Notes: generated by a model not told the origin, from the letters alone. A DNA stretch of 64,000 nt from Paenibacillus pectinilyticus (GCF_001700435.1 NZ_LYPC01000014.1:992001-1056000), one strand, 5' to 3'; shown: positions 45,520 through 54,760, counted from the first letter of the stretch. A program made the numbers and translations.

Positions 45520-47145
45520 TTACCATCCCCATTTCTTTCGATAATCTGTGGGTGTCATGTTTGTGATACTGCGGAACGTTTTGACGAAATGCTTATAGCT
45601 CTTATATCCGCACATTGTACAGACATCCGTCACGAGGTACTCAGGCTGCTTCAAACATTCTTGGGCATAATGGATACGAATTTCGGTCACAAACCGCATG
45701 TAATTCTTATCTAGCTTTCTTTTGAAAATACGGCTTAAATAAGAGGGGTTGTAAAAAAAACGATCCGCCACCATTTGTAAGGTGATATCTTGATCAATAT
45801 GTTCTTTGATATAGGCTTCAATATGTTCAAAAATGAGTCCATCCTGATGATTCGTTGACGACAACTCATCGCGATACAGGGCGCCTACCTGCACCATCCA
45901 TGCGGCCAGCCAACTGAAAAGCGCATCCAATGTTGCGAAATCATCGACACATGTCAGTTTTAGCAGCTTATCGCTGTATACGCCTTCGATCGGAATGCCA
46001 TTTCGATGTGCAAAACGAATCGTGACGGAGATAATTTCTTGGATATAGGCGAATCCTCGATCTATGGAAGATTGGGGGAGGTAGGTCATCAACGTTTGAG
46101 CCAGTTGCCCCATCAACGCTTGAATCTCTGACGCCTGCCCACCTTCGATTCCGGCAATGATCCGATTCTTGTCAGCCTCATCCAGAAGTAATCGCGTTTC
46201 TTTCACACGAAGGGATCCTTCGCCAGCATCGACAGGAAAGAACAACTGACAGTTCGGTTGGTAAAAGCGCTGATATAGAGCTTTATCCGTTTGAAGCAGC
46301 AGCTTGTGCAGATGGGTACTATCCGTTGTTGGTTTGCCCTCCGCTAAATAGAATCCAGTTTCACAAGGTGAAATTATGAGTTCAGGATCATTGCTGCGTA
46401 TTTCTTGAGTTTCTTCTAGTACGGTGATCCCATAGCATTTCGTTTTATCTACATAGAGAAAAAGCTTTCTAGGTATCGTTGTAGGATAGGTTAAATCAAG
46501 AACGTGCTGTATCAAGCTTTCCGCATGCTGACGAAATCCTTTTCTGGCAGTGGAAAGAGGAGGTACTCCTGTTGGTAGCCATGTCACGACAAAGGGTTGA
46601 TACATCAGCGTCGCATTCTCGAAGTCACGGAGAAGTGGCTTGATGCCTTCTTCCCAAGCGAGGTGATCATCCTCTAACAAAAATCGGACGAGCTGGTGAC
46701 TTTCCTGAACGCTGCTTTCACTCGCTTGCTTTTCTAATTCGTTACGGGTGAGGAGCTCGTTTCGCCGTAAAGCAAGTGTATTCATAGCGCTCTGTATGGT
46801 GGCAAGGCTTTCATCATATTCTAAAGGCTTAAGCAGGAAGGCATGTACGCCCCCGAGGCGAATCGCTTTCTGAGCATATTCGAAATCATTGAAACCGGTC
46901 AATATAATAAAGAGGGTATCCGGGAGTGCCGCTCGAATGTGTTCAATCATCTGAAGTCCGTCCATTTCCGGCATTCGGATGTCGGTAATGACCAAATCAG
47001 GGGGCTCGCGTAAAGCGGTGAGATGACCGTCCTTGCCATTTTCAGCTTCAACAATGGAGCTTACTTCCAACGATGGCCAGTCAAAATAGTGCTGTAACCC
47101 AGCTCTGATCAGCGGTTCATCCTCGACAATGAGTAGTTTATACAT
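45520..47145 (-). CDS. Response regulator with AraC-type DNA-binding domain, YesN-like (sialic acid locus)
   Basis: The protein has 541 residues. The receiver domain starts YKLLIVEDEPLIRAGL and has DLVITDIRMPEMDG (acceptor Asp) and ILTGFNDFEYAQ; a central linker follows, then two C-terminal helix-turn-helix units (ITLQMVADRFFYNPSYLSRIFK and YLVTDVCTMCGYKSYKHFVKTFR, ending MTPTDYRKKW). I use ATG 47145, preceded by AGGGTGA at correct distance, rather than the GTG at 47154. Its position, divergent from the binding-protein gene at 47380, suggests it activates that operon. Confidence 0.9.
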   Translation of the reverse strand: MYKLLIVEDEPLIRAGLQHYFDWPSLEVSSIVEAENGKDGHLTALREPPDLVITDIRMPEMDGLQMIEHIRAALPDTLFIILTGFNDFEYAQKAIRLGGVHAFLLKPLEYDESLATIQSAMNTLALRRNELLTRNELEKQASESSVQESHQLVRFLLEDDHLAWEEGIKPLLRDFENATLMYQPFVVTWLPTGVPPLSTARKGFRQHAESLIQHVLDLTYPTTIPRKLFLYVDKTKCYGITVLEETQEIRSNDPELIISPCETGFYLAEGKPTTDSTHLHKLLLQTDKALYQRFYQPNCQLFFPVDAGEGSLRVKETRLLLDEADKNRIIAGIEGGQASEIQALMGQLAQTLMTYLPQSSIDRGFAYIQEIISVTIRFAHRNGIPIEGVYSDKLLKLTCVDDFATLDALFSWLAAWMVQVGALYRDELSSTNHQDGLIFEHIEAYIKEHIDQDITLQMVADRFFYNPSYLSRIFKRKLDKNYMRFVTEIRIHYAQECLKQPEYLVTDVCTMCGYKSYKHFVKTFRSITNMTPTDYRKKWGW

Positions 47146-47255
47146 GAAGTTCACCCTATCTTGTTAGGACTCTAAAACAGATATTGTTAATTATTTATTA
47201 AAGTATACCATTAAAAACTTCGCAGCAGCGGCTGTCATATCCTAGAAAACGAACA

Positions 47256-47320
47256 GGTCAGAATACGACCATGAAAGTAAAGATACAGGGATTCTCCTTG
47301 TTTTCAATATGACTTATAGT
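47256..47320 (+). promoter_or_regulatory. Probable activator-dependent promoter of the sialic acid transport operon
   Basis: The inverted repeat GGTC-AGAATAC-GACC (47256-47270) lies 44 bases upstream of a TATAGT -10 box (47315-47320) that has no good -35. A YesN-type activator site is plausible. It differs from the TGTCCC motif of the other locus. Confidence 0.45.
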
Positions 47321-47379
47321 TAGCGCATGGAATGAAACGAAAGCAATTTTATTCCACAATACATAACGGGGGTGCTCAA

Positions 47380-48783
47380 ATGAGGGCTATGAAAAAAGGA
47401 CTTATGACATTGGTAGGCGTTGCTCTTGTCGGGTCACAGTTAGTTGCATGTACGAATACATCTACGAAAACACCAGCGAACACAGCCGCGAGTACTGCCG
47501 AAACGAAGACAGCAACAACACCAAGTCCAGTGGCTGCGAAGCCAGTTGAGATAACATGGTGGAATTTCCCGAACTTCCAACCGCTGGATGGTGAAGTTGG
47601 GAAATATGAGAAGCAGATCATTGCTGCTTTTAACAAGAAACATCCAGAGATTAAAGTCAACCTTGAAATGATTACATTCGAGGGTGGGCCGCAAAAACTG
47701 AATGTCGCAATCGCTTCCAATTCTGCGCCAGATGTGATCTACGATGCACCAGGACGAATCATCGACTGGGGGAAGAAGAAGCTGCTCGCTCCGCTTAACG
47801 ATATCGTAACCGATGAAGTGAAGAAAGATATTACGCCAGCTCTTTGGAAGCAATCCATGGTCGGCGATCAAATTTACATGTATCCCATTAATACAGCGCC
47901 ATTCATGATGGCCGTAAATAAGACTGTGTTTGAGAAAATCGGTGCCCTTGATTTGCTGCCGCTAAGCCGTCCTGATCGGACATGGACGATGGCTGAATAT
48001 GAGAAAGCGCTGCAAGCTGTGAAGGATAAGGCGCCGGAAATTATTCCGACCGGCTTTTTCGCAAAAAGTACAGCTGGCGATCAAGGAACACGTGCTTACA
48101 TTGCCAACTTAGGCGTGTCCAGATTCTTGAGTGAAGATAACTCTAAAGTTGCGATTAATACGGATAATGCAGCTAAAGCGCTTGATTGGGTGGCGAAAGC
48201 AACGAAAGATAAATTAAGTGTGGCTGGGGCCGCTTCCTTAGCAGCAGCAGATGTCAACGATTTATTCCTGCAAGGTAAATTAGCTTTCACACTGAACTAT
48301 TCGGCCGTACTTAAAGCACAAAACGTTCCAAACAAAAAAGTGCAATTCGAAGATATCCTTTTACCATTCCCGACGTTAGATGGATCCAAGCCTAAGCTTG
48401 AGCCATATTTGGGCGGTATGGCAGTGTTTAATAACGGAAATCCGGACAAGATTGCCGCTGCGAAAAAATTGGTTGATTTCATTGCCAATGATCCCGAATA
48501 TGCGAAGAAAAACTTGATCCAAACCGGCGGTTTGTCAGCACGCACATCAATTACTGGTCTGTACAGTGATCCTGAATATAAATATGCAGAAACAGCACGT
48601 CAATTTATTACAGATGCACCGACAATTGCCGATGGTTATGCCGATATTCGTACATTCTGGTTCCCAGAATTACAACGTGTGTTAACGGGCGGAGCGACAG
48701 GTAAAGAAGCATTGGATAGCTTTGCAGCCAAAGCGAACGAAGCTATTGCCAAAGCGAAGAAAGATCAAGCAGCTTCCAAATAA
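47380..48783 (+). CDS. Extracellular solute-binding lipoprotein, probable sialic-acid or related sugar binder
   Basis: The 467-residue precursor has a lipobox (SQLVACTN), a Thr/Ala-rich linker and a family 1 binding-protein fold (EITWWNFPNFQPLDGEVGKYEK, VIYDAPGRIIDWGKK, MYPINTAPFMMAVNK). The frame opens at 47332, but ATG 47380 has GGGGGTG upstream and begins the signal peptide. It heads the operon followed by two permeases and nanA-nanE-nanK; the ligand is therefore inferred to be sialic acid or a sialo-sugar. A hairpin plus T run follows at 48803, a common arrangement that allows more binding protein than permease. Confidence 0.87.
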   Translation: MRAMKKGLMTLVGVALVGSQLVACTNTSTKTPANTAASTAETKTATTPSPVAAKPVEITWWNFPNFQPLDGEVGKYEKQIIAAFNKKHPEIKVNLEMITFEGGPQKLNVAIASNSAPDVIYDAPGRIIDWGKKKLLAPLNDIVTDEVKKDITPALWKQSMVGDQIYMYPINTAPFMMAVNKTVFEKIGALDLLPLSRPDRTWTMAEYEKALQAVKDKAPEIIPTGFFAKSTAGDQGTRAYIANLGVSRFLSEDNSKVAINTDNAAKALDWVAKATKDKLSVAGAASLAAADVNDLFLQGKLAFTLNYSAVLKAQNVPNKKVQFEDILLPFPTLDGSKPKLEPYLGGMAVFNNGNPDKIAAAKKLVDFIANDPEYAKKNLIQTGGLSARTSITGLYSDPEYKYAETARQFITDAPTIADGYADIRTFWFPELQRVLTGGATGKEALDSFAAKANEAIAKAKKDQAASK

Positions 48784-48802
48784 CGAGAGGCATGTCCTCT
48801 GG

Positions 48803-48833
48803 GAGTAGAGTGCGTGAGTGCTCTACTCTTTTT
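48803..48833 (+). terminator. Intra-operon attenuating terminator
   Basis: GAGTAGAG (48803-48810) pairs with CTCTACTC (48821-48828), followed by five T's, between the binding-protein gene and the permeases. Confidence 0.85.
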
Positions 48834-48862
48834 AATAAAAAAAGGAATTGGAGGGGAGAAAC

Positions 48863-49759
48863 ATGGAGGTAACGGTTCGTAAAACGAAAGGCTACGTACG
48901 CCGGGATTGGCTGATGAGCTATTTATTTTTACTGCCTGCACTTGGATTCTTCTTGCTATTTGTAGCGTATCCCATGATAAAAGGTGTTTATATCAGCTTC
49001 TTTGATTACTCCTTACGCAATTTTAACTTTATCGGATTTGAAAATTATGTATCTCTAATACACAATGAAACGTTCCTGAAAGCAATGCGAAATACTCTGC
49101 TATTGGTTGTTATCACGGTACCGATTGTTATTGTATTTTCGCTATTCGTAGCGGTTTCGATTTATAAGAAAAAAGAATTTGCTCGGTCCTTTTACCGAGG
49201 TGTGTTCTATTTACCCGCCGTATCTTCGGTTGTCAGTATTACCGTTGTATGGGGTTGGATTTACCATCCGAATTACGGCATTCTCAATTATCTGGGCGGA
49301 TTGATTGGGCTGGAGCCGGTTTCTTGGTTAGGTGATCAGCGAACAGCTTTATTAGCTATTATCGCTGTCCTCATTACGACATCCGTCGGTCAGCCGATCA
49401 TCTTGTACGTGGCTTCTCTGGGGAATATTCCAACTTCGTATATTGAAGCAGCAGAGATTGATCGCGCCACGCCGTGGCAAATATTTTTGAAAATCATTTG
49501 GCCGATGCTGATGCCGACGAATCTGTATATTATCGTCATTACAACGATTAATACGTTTCAGTGCTTTGCGCTGATCCAGCTGCTTACATCCGGTGGACCT
49601 GTTTATAGTACAACAACCGTCATGTACGGCGTATATGAGCAAGCGTTCGTGCTGGGCCATTTTGGCAGCGCAGCGGCGATGGGTGTCTTTTTAGCCATCA
49701 TTATCGGTATTATTTCACTGATTCAGTTCAAATTCTTTGGCAGCGATGTTGAGTACTAG
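48863..49759 (+). CDS. ABC transporter permease, MalF/UgpA type (sialic acid locus)
   Basis: This 298-residue permease has about six helices (LMSYLFLLPALGFFLLFVAYP at the start) and the EAA loop YIEAAEIDRATPWQIFLKIIWPML. ATG 48863 is preceded by GGAGGGGAG; the longer frame from 48848 would put the start on that ribosome site. It lies between the binding protein and the second permease and is co-transcribed with nan genes, so it should import sialic acid or an oligosaccharide carrying it. The ATPase must come from elsewhere. Confidence 0.9.
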   Translation: MEVTVRKTKGYVRRDWLMSYLFLLPALGFFLLFVAYPMIKGVYISFFDYSLRNFNFIGFENYVSLIHNETFLKAMRNTLLLVVITVPIVIVFSLFVAVSIYKKKEFARSFYRGVFYLPAVSSVVSITVVWGWIYHPNYGILNYLGGLIGLEPVSWLGDQRTALLAIIAVLITTSVGQPIILYVASLGNIPTSYIEAAEIDRATPWQIFLKIIWPMLMPTNLYIIVITTINTFQCFALIQLLTSGGPVYSTTTVMYGVYEQAFVLGHFGSAAAMGVFLAIIIGIISLIQFKFFGSDVEY

Positions 49760-49774
49760 GAGGGGACGGACATC

Positions 49775-50605
49775 ATGAAACCAAGCGCTGGGCAAAGGGT
49801 AACTAAAGGGTTCGCGACACTACTTTTGATATGTTCTACGTTGTTTTTTATATTCCCATTTTACTGGATTGTAACAGGGGCCTTTAAGTTTCAAACGGTG
49901 GCTACCCAAATACCACCTGAATGGTTTCCACTGAAACCAACCCTGCAGAACTGGTCTGACTTATTTAAAAATCCGGTGTGGCGTTGGACGCTAAACAGCT
50001 TCGTGATCGCGTTGCTAGAAATGTTTGCAGTCTGTCTCGTCTCAGCATCAGCAGGCTATGTACTAGCGAAGAAGCTGTTCCCGGGACGCAAAATTATCTT
50101 CACGATGTTCATCGCCGCCATGGCGCTGCCTAAGCAAGTGATTCTGGTTCCGCTCTTTACGATGCTGGCCGACTTTGGCTGGGTCAATACGTATCGTGGA
50201 CTGATTTTACCAGCGATTGGATGGCCATTCGGGGTGTTCCTGATGAAGCAATTCGCTCAGACGGTGCCAGGTGAATTAATAGAAGCTGCGAAAATCGATG
50301 GATGCTCGGAAGTTAGGTTATTCTCAACAATTATTTTGCCCCTGCTGAAACCAGCACTAGGCGCATTAGCGATCTTTACATTTATTGCATCCTGGAACGA
50401 TTATTTCAGTCAACTGATTATGACAAGATCAACTTCGATGATGACTCTGCCACTTGGTGTGGCTACGATGCAAGGTGAATTTACCACGAACTACGGAATT
50501 ATGATGGCAGGAGCGGCACTCGCGTCTGTTCCCATGATTACGATCTTTCTCGTGTTCCAAAAAGCCTTTACACAAGGGATTACGATGGGTGCTGTAAAAG
50601 GATAA
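49775..50605 (+). CDS. ABC transporter permease, MalG type (sialic acid locus)
   Basis: A 276-residue permease with LLLICSTLFFIFPFYWIVTGAFK at the N-terminus, the EAA loop ELIEAAKIDGCSEVRLFSTIILPLL, the helix FTFIASWNDYFSQLI and a C-terminus QGITMGAVKG, as in MalG-type CUT1 proteins. AGGAGGGG precedes the ATG, which lies 16 bases after the first permease. It completes the transporter of this operon. Confidence 0.92.
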   Translation: MKPSAGQRVTKGFATLLLICSTLFFIFPFYWIVTGAFKFQTVATQIPPEWFPLKPTLQNWSDLFKNPVWRWTLNSFVIALLEMFAVCLVSASAGYVLAKKLFPGRKIIFTMFIAAMALPKQVILVPLFTMLADFGWVNTYRGLILPAIGWPFGVFLMKQFAQTVPGELIEAAKIDGCSEVRLFSTIILPLLKPALGALAIFTFIASWNDYFSQLIMTRSTSMMTLPLGVATMQGEFTTNYGIMMAGAALASVPMITIFLVFQKAFTQGITMGAVKG

Positions 50606-50689
50606 GGATGTTAACTGGGGATTATCTGGGAATTCAATGTTAGGAAAATACAAAATCATTCAGTCAACCATGCGGAGGTTCGTTCATGT

Positions 50690-51607
50690 ATGAAACCCTA
50701 TAATCTAGAACAATTCAAAGGGATTATTATTGCCCTCTACGCCAGCTACGATGATCTAGGAGAAATAAATACGGAAGCTGTACGGCGATTAGCTCGTTAT
50801 TATGCAACAACTGGCGTTAAGGGGCTTTACGTCGGTGGAAGCTCCGGGGAAGGGATGCTACAAACGGTTGAAGAACGTAAGCAAATTCTTGCAGCGGTGG
50901 TAGCGGAAGTCGGCGAAGAGTTGACAATCATTGCCCATGTTGGAGCAGCAGCAACTCGGGATAGTGTAGAGCTGGCGAAGCATGCGGAGGAAGTAGGCGC
51001 ACACGCGGTTTCCGCGGTTCCGTCGATCTATTATCGTTTATCTGCGGATAGCGTGGAAGGGCATTGGCAGGCGATTATCGATGCGAGTTCACTGCCTTTC
51101 ATCATTTATCATATCCCGCAAACAACAGGCTTTCATTTATCGAAGGGCTTGTTAACGAAGATGGCGGCACAAGATAAAGTCATTGGTGTGAAAATTTCGG
51201 CTGAGAGTACGTTCGAGTTACAACAGTTCAAAGCGGCAGGAGGCAGTGACTTCCTCGTATTGAATGGGCCTGATGAGCAGTACTTGGCTGGGCGCGCAAT
51301 TGGAGCAGATGGCGGGATAGGTGGAACGTATGGCGTGATGCCGGAGCTTTTTCTGAAAATCGAGATGTGCTATGCGCAAGGGAACATGGCTGAAGCACAA
51401 GCGTGGCAGTTTAAAGTAAACGAGCTTATCGTTAAATTGCTCTCATTTCCTTCTTTGTATGGGGCTTGCAAAGCGATTTTGAAATTGCGTGGGTTCGATA
51501 TTGGTGTTCCGAGAATGCCGTTATTACCGTGTACCGAAGGTGATCAGGGTCGTATCGAGCAATTAAATGCGGAAATCATAACGCTAGTGGAGCTTGCCAA
51601 AGGATAA
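50690..51607 (+). CDS. nanA: N-acetylneuraminate lyase (DHDPS/NanA family)
   Basis: This 305-residue cytoplasmic aldolase would split N-acetylneuraminate into N-acetylmannosamine and pyruvate. It has the family GxxGE loop as GGSSGEG, the conserved Tyr (about 140) in FIIYHIPQTTG and the Schiff-base Lys (about 168) in GVKISA, at nearly the positions known in E. coli NanA (137 and 165). The family alone does not fix the substrate, but nanE and a ROK kinase follow directly and a sialidase gene lies downstream. ATG 50690 is used, with GGAGG eleven bases upstream, slightly far. It is spaced 85 bases from the permease, within one operon. Confidence 0.9.
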   Translation: MKPYNLEQFKGIIIALYASYDDLGEINTEAVRRLARYYATTGVKGLYVGGSSGEGMLQTVEERKQILAAVVAEVGEELTIIAHVGAAATRDSVELAKHAEEVGAHAVSAVPSIYYRLSADSVEGHWQAIIDASSLPFIIYHIPQTTGFHLSKGLLTKMAAQDKVIGVKISAESTFELQQFKAAGGSDFLVLNGPDEQYLAGRAIGADGGIGGTYGVMPELFLKIEMCYAQGNMAEAQAWQFKVNELIVKLLSFPSLYGACKAILKLRGFDIGVPRMPLLPCTEGDQGRIEQLNAEIITLVELAKG

Positions 51608-51623
51608 AGGAAGGAATGACCTT

Positions 51624-52304
51624 ATGAATCATAGAGATCTGTTTCCTTTACACGGCTTGATTGTCTCCTGCCAGGCGTTAGAACATGAACCCTTACATGG
51701 CGGGGATACGATGGCCAAAATGGCGCGAGCCGCTGTCCAATCAGGTGCGATTGGGATCCGTACGAACGGTGTGCTAGATATTTTGCTGATTAAAAAAGAA
51801 GTGAATGTCCCTGTAATTGGTTTGATTAAAAGGGATATGCCCGGCTCAAGCGTGTTTATTACGCCGACCTTGGATGAGGTGAAGGCCATCGTGTTGGCAG
51901 GCGCTGATGTCGTTGCCCTAGATGTGACGGATCGCGAAGGACGTTTGGATGCCGTGAAGTCATTAATTACGTGCGCACACGAGTTGGGTGCTGCGGTAAT
52001 GGCCGATATTTCGACGCTGGAGGAAGGCATCACTGCAGAAGCGCTCGGTGTTGATTTCATCGGAACGACCCTTTCTGGTTACACACCGTACAGTACCCAG
52101 CAAGAGGGACCAGATTTCGAGTTGCTGCAGAAACTCTGTGCGCGTGTTAGGGTGCCTGTAATTGCGGAAGGGCGGATCTGGACGCCAGAGGAAGCTGTGA
52201 AGGCGCTAGCCTGTGGAGCAGTGAACGTGGTTGTAGGGAGCGCCATTACTCGACCGCAGCTTATTACGGAACGCTATGTGCGAGCTTTACGTCAGTGGAT
52301 GTAG
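51624..52304 (+). CDS. nanE: N-acetylmannosamine-6-phosphate 2-epimerase
   Basis: The 226-residue (beta/alpha)8 protein matches NanE: LIVSCQALEHEPLHG, GAIGIRTNGVLDI, VIGLIKRDMPGSSVFITPT, AGADVVALDVTDR, VMADISTLEEG, FIGTTLSGYT and VIAEGRIWTPEEA. It converts ManNAc-6-phosphate to GlcNAc-6-phosphate. ATG 51624 follows GGAAGGAATG and lies 17 bases after nanA; an in-frame codon at 51594 inside nanA is less likely. It is followed by the kinase gene after 10 bases. In the pathway it acts after NanK. Confidence 0.95.
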   Translation: MNHRDLFPLHGLIVSCQALEHEPLHGGDTMAKMARAAVQSGAIGIRTNGVLDILLIKKEVNVPVIGLIKRDMPGSSVFITPTLDEVKAIVLAGADVVALDVTDREGRLDAVKSLITCAHELGAAVMADISTLEEGITAEALGVDFIGTTLSGYTPYSTQQEGPDFELLQKLCARVRVPVIAEGRIWTPEEAVKALACGAVNVVVGSAITRPQLITERYVRALRQWM

Positions 52305-52314
52305 GTGGATTGCG

Positions 52315-53271
52315 ATGACTGCTCATTGGTGGAATCCTGAAGCTCAATATGCAATTGGCGTGGATATTGGTGGTACGAAGATCAATGCGGGCATTGTGAA
52401 TCGGCAAGGTGAGGTGCTGCACTTCGTAAGCTTAATGACGATGGCTGGCGATGTGTACACGGTAGATCGTGTTGTGCAGGCGGTTCAGGAGTTGATAGCG
52501 GAAGTAGGAACGCAACAGCCTGACCTCCAAGTGAGAGGGATGGGTGTCGGAAGTGCGGGGCAAATCGATTGGGAGAACGGGGCGATTCGATCCGCGTCTG
52601 AGCTGATTCCCGGTTATGCGGGAACGCCGTTGAGAGCGATTCTTGAGGCGCGATTTGGACTTCCCGTTATCGTAGATAACGATGTCAATGTGCTCGCGCT
52701 GACCGAAAAACATCTGGGCGCTGGGCAAGATGAGACACATTTCGTATGCCTAGCGCTAGGAACAGGCGTCGGCGGCGCACTTGTCGTCGATGGCCGTCTC
52801 GTACATGGCGCATGGGGCGGTGGCGGCGAGCTTGGCCACATGTCCGTTGACTTTCGTGGAATTCCTTGCGTATGCGGGGGAATCGGGTGTTTGGAGCAGT
52901 ACGCGTCAGGGACTTCGATCGGCAGGCGCATGCGCGAGAGGCTTGCGCAAAGCGGCTTGGCAGACGACACCGTGGACACGCGTGAAGTGTTTAAGCGTTG
53001 GCAAGCGGGGGATTCGCTGGCCGGTGAGCTTATGGATGAAACGATAGCAGCCTTGGGTGCTGCTATCGCTTCGCTGATCCACACCTTTAACCCAACGCTG
53101 ATTGTGATTGGCGGCGGGGTTTCCGAGGCTGGGGATCGATTATTTGCCGAGTTGCGGCAAGAAGTAGGCCGCAGGACGATGCCCTCGATGTGGGCAGGCG
53201 TTCGGATTGAACCCGCCTATCAGGGTAATTGGAGCGGGATGATTGGCGCAGCTTTGCAGATGTGGGAGTGA
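52315..53271 (+). CDS. nanK: ROK family kinase, probable N-acetylmannosamine kinase
   Basis: This 318-residue sugar kinase has the ATP-binding GVDIGGTKINAG near residue 15, the catalytic Asp in VDNDVNVLAL, GTGVGGALV, and the ROK zinc site (the GELGHMS His and CVCGGIGCLEQYASG cysteines). ATG 52315 follows GTAGGTGG. The kinase identity in ROK proteins is not readable from motifs; the position directly after nanA and nanE makes ManNAc the likely substrate. The final codons (TTGCAGATGTGGGAGTGA) are part of a 38-bp tandem duplication continuing past the stop. Confidence 0.88.
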   Translation: MTAHWWNPEAQYAIGVDIGGTKINAGIVNRQGEVLHFVSLMTMAGDVYTVDRVVQAVQELIAEVGTQQPDLQVRGMGVGSAGQIDWENGAIRSASELIPGYAGTPLRAILEARFGLPVIVDNDVNVLALTEKHLGAGQDETHFVCLALGTGVGGALVVDGRLVHGAWGGGGELGHMSVDFRGIPCVCGGIGCLEQYASGTSIGRRMRERLAQSGLADDTVDTREVFKRWQAGDSLAGELMDETIAALGAAIASLIHTFNPTLIVIGGGVSEAGDRLFAELRQEVGRRTMPSMWAGVRIEPAYQGNWSGMIGAALQMWE

Positions 53272-53367
53272 GGAATGAGATAGGAGTAGTTTTGCAGGGG
53301 TGGGAGTGAGGAATGAGATTGGAGTAGTATTGCAAGAGTGGGAGTGAGTAAAGATTAGATCAAGATT
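53254..53367. repeat. Three tandem 38-bp copies spanning the end of nanK
   Basis: TTGCA starts at 53254, 53292 and 53330, each followed by similar GTGGGAGTGAGGAATGAGAT-type sequence; the first copy contains the nanK stop. A weaker fourth copy follows near 53368. Confidence 0.8.
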
Positions 53368-53426
53368 GGAGTATCTCTGCAATGTGAGAATGAAAATCAC
53401 GTAAATGATTGCATAGCGTCGAAGAT

Positions 53427-53469
53427 AGGCCTCCCTTCATCGGGATTCACGATGGAGGGGAGGTCTTTT
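53427..53469 (+). terminator. Terminator of the nan operon
   Basis: GGCCTCCCTTCATCG and CGATGGAGGGGAGGTC form an interrupted stem, followed by TTTT. Being beyond the 38-bp repeats, it appears to be the original transcription end. Confidence 0.8.
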
Positions 53470-53550
53470 GTGTTTTGGAGCGAGTGAGTGAGGCGTCTGG
53501 GTTTGTCGTTTTATCGACTAACAGGGTGTGAGTGCTGGAAGTGCATTTGT

Positions 53551-54377
53551 AAGTCGATTTTATCGAGCTGCAGGTGTCAAGCAAGCTGAAGCACCAGTGC
53601 AAGTCGAATTTATCGACTTGCAGGTGCCAAGGGAGGCTGAAGCGGTAGTGCAAGTCGAATTTATCGACTTGCAGGTGTCAAGCAAGGCTGAAGCACCAGT
53701 GCAAGTCGAATTTATCGACTTGCAGGTGCCAAGGGAGGTTGAAACACCTGTGTAAGTCGATATTATCGACTTGCAAGTGTCAAGCGAGGCGGAAGCATCT
53801 GTGTAAGTCGATTTTATCGAGCTGCAGGTTTCAAGCAAGCTGAATCACCAGTGCAAGTCGAATTTATCGACTTGCAGGTGCCAAGGGAGGTTGAAACACC
53901 TGTGTAAGTCGATATTATCGACTTGCAAGTGTCAAGCGAGGCGGAAGCATCTGTGTAAGTCGATTTTATCTACCTGCATCTGACAAGCGAGGCTGAAGCA
54001 CCTGTGTAAGTCGATATTATCGACTTGCAGATGTCAAGGGAGGTTGAAACACCTGTGTAAGTCGATATTATCGACTTGCAAGTGTCAAGCGAGGCGGAAG
54101 CATCTGTGTAAGTCGATTTTATCTACCTGCATCTGACAAGCGAGGCTGAAGCACCTGTGTAAGTCGATATTATCGACTTGCAGATGTCAAGGGAGGTTGA
54201 AACACCTGTGTAAGTCGATATTATCGACTTGCAAGTGTCAAGCGAGGCGGAAGCATCTGTGTAAGTCGATTTTATCTACCTGCAGCTGACAAGCGAGGCT
54301 GAAGCACCTGTGAAAGTCGAATTTATCGACTTGCAAGTCTCAAGCGAGGCTGAAACACCTGTGTAAGTCGATTTTAT
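53551..54377. repeat. Tandem array of 17 units of 50-51 bp with a large palindrome
   Basis: AAGTCGA starts at 53551, 53601, 53652, 53703, 53754, 53805, 53855 and then every 51 bases to 54365. Typical units hold GCAAGTCGA-ATTTA-TCGACTTGC, a 9-bp perfect stem with a 5-base loop, followed by a CAAGCGAGGCTGAAGCACC-type segment. Some units have lost symmetry (TATCTACCTGCATC). From 53957 a three-unit, 153-bp higher-order repeat is visible. No gene is seen, although 51 is a multiple of three and short frames run through it. Confidence 0.95.
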
Positions 54378-54760
54378 CCGACTAACTATCATCGAAAAGC
54401 CCCGATTCTGAAAGAGATAGTCGGTTAATCCGACTAACTATCATCGAAAAGCCCCGATTCTGGAAGAGATAGTCGGTTAATCCGACTAACTATCATCGAA
54501 AAGCTCCGCTTCTGGAAGAGATAGTCGGTTAATCCGACTAACTATCATCGAAAAGCCCCGATTCTGGAAGAGGTAGGCGGTTAATCCGACTAACTATCAT
54601 CGGAAAGCCCCGCTTCTGGAAGAGATAGTCGGTTAATCCGACTAACTAATCTCGGAAAGCCCCGCTTCTGGTTGAGATAGTCGGTTTATCCGACTAACAG
54701 TCATCGGAGAGCTCCGCTTCAGGAAGAGATAGACGTTTTTCCCGACTAACCCCCATCAGA
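54378..54760. repeat. Tandem array of seven 52-bp units plus a partial copy
   Basis: CCGACTAAC starts at 54378, 54430, 54482, 54534, 54586, 54638, 54690 and 54742. Each unit has CCGACTAACTATC and GATAGTCGG arms that pair over about 7-9 bases around an ATCGAAAAGCCCCGATTCT centre, itself partly dyadic. It abuts the 51-bp array without a gap. Confidence 0.95.

Noticed and set aside
53528..53755. 75-residue reading frame with VQVEFIDLQV repeats
   Set aside because: The 51-bp period is a multiple of three, so any frame repeats; later units contain stops (GTGTAAG) and there is no ribosome site.
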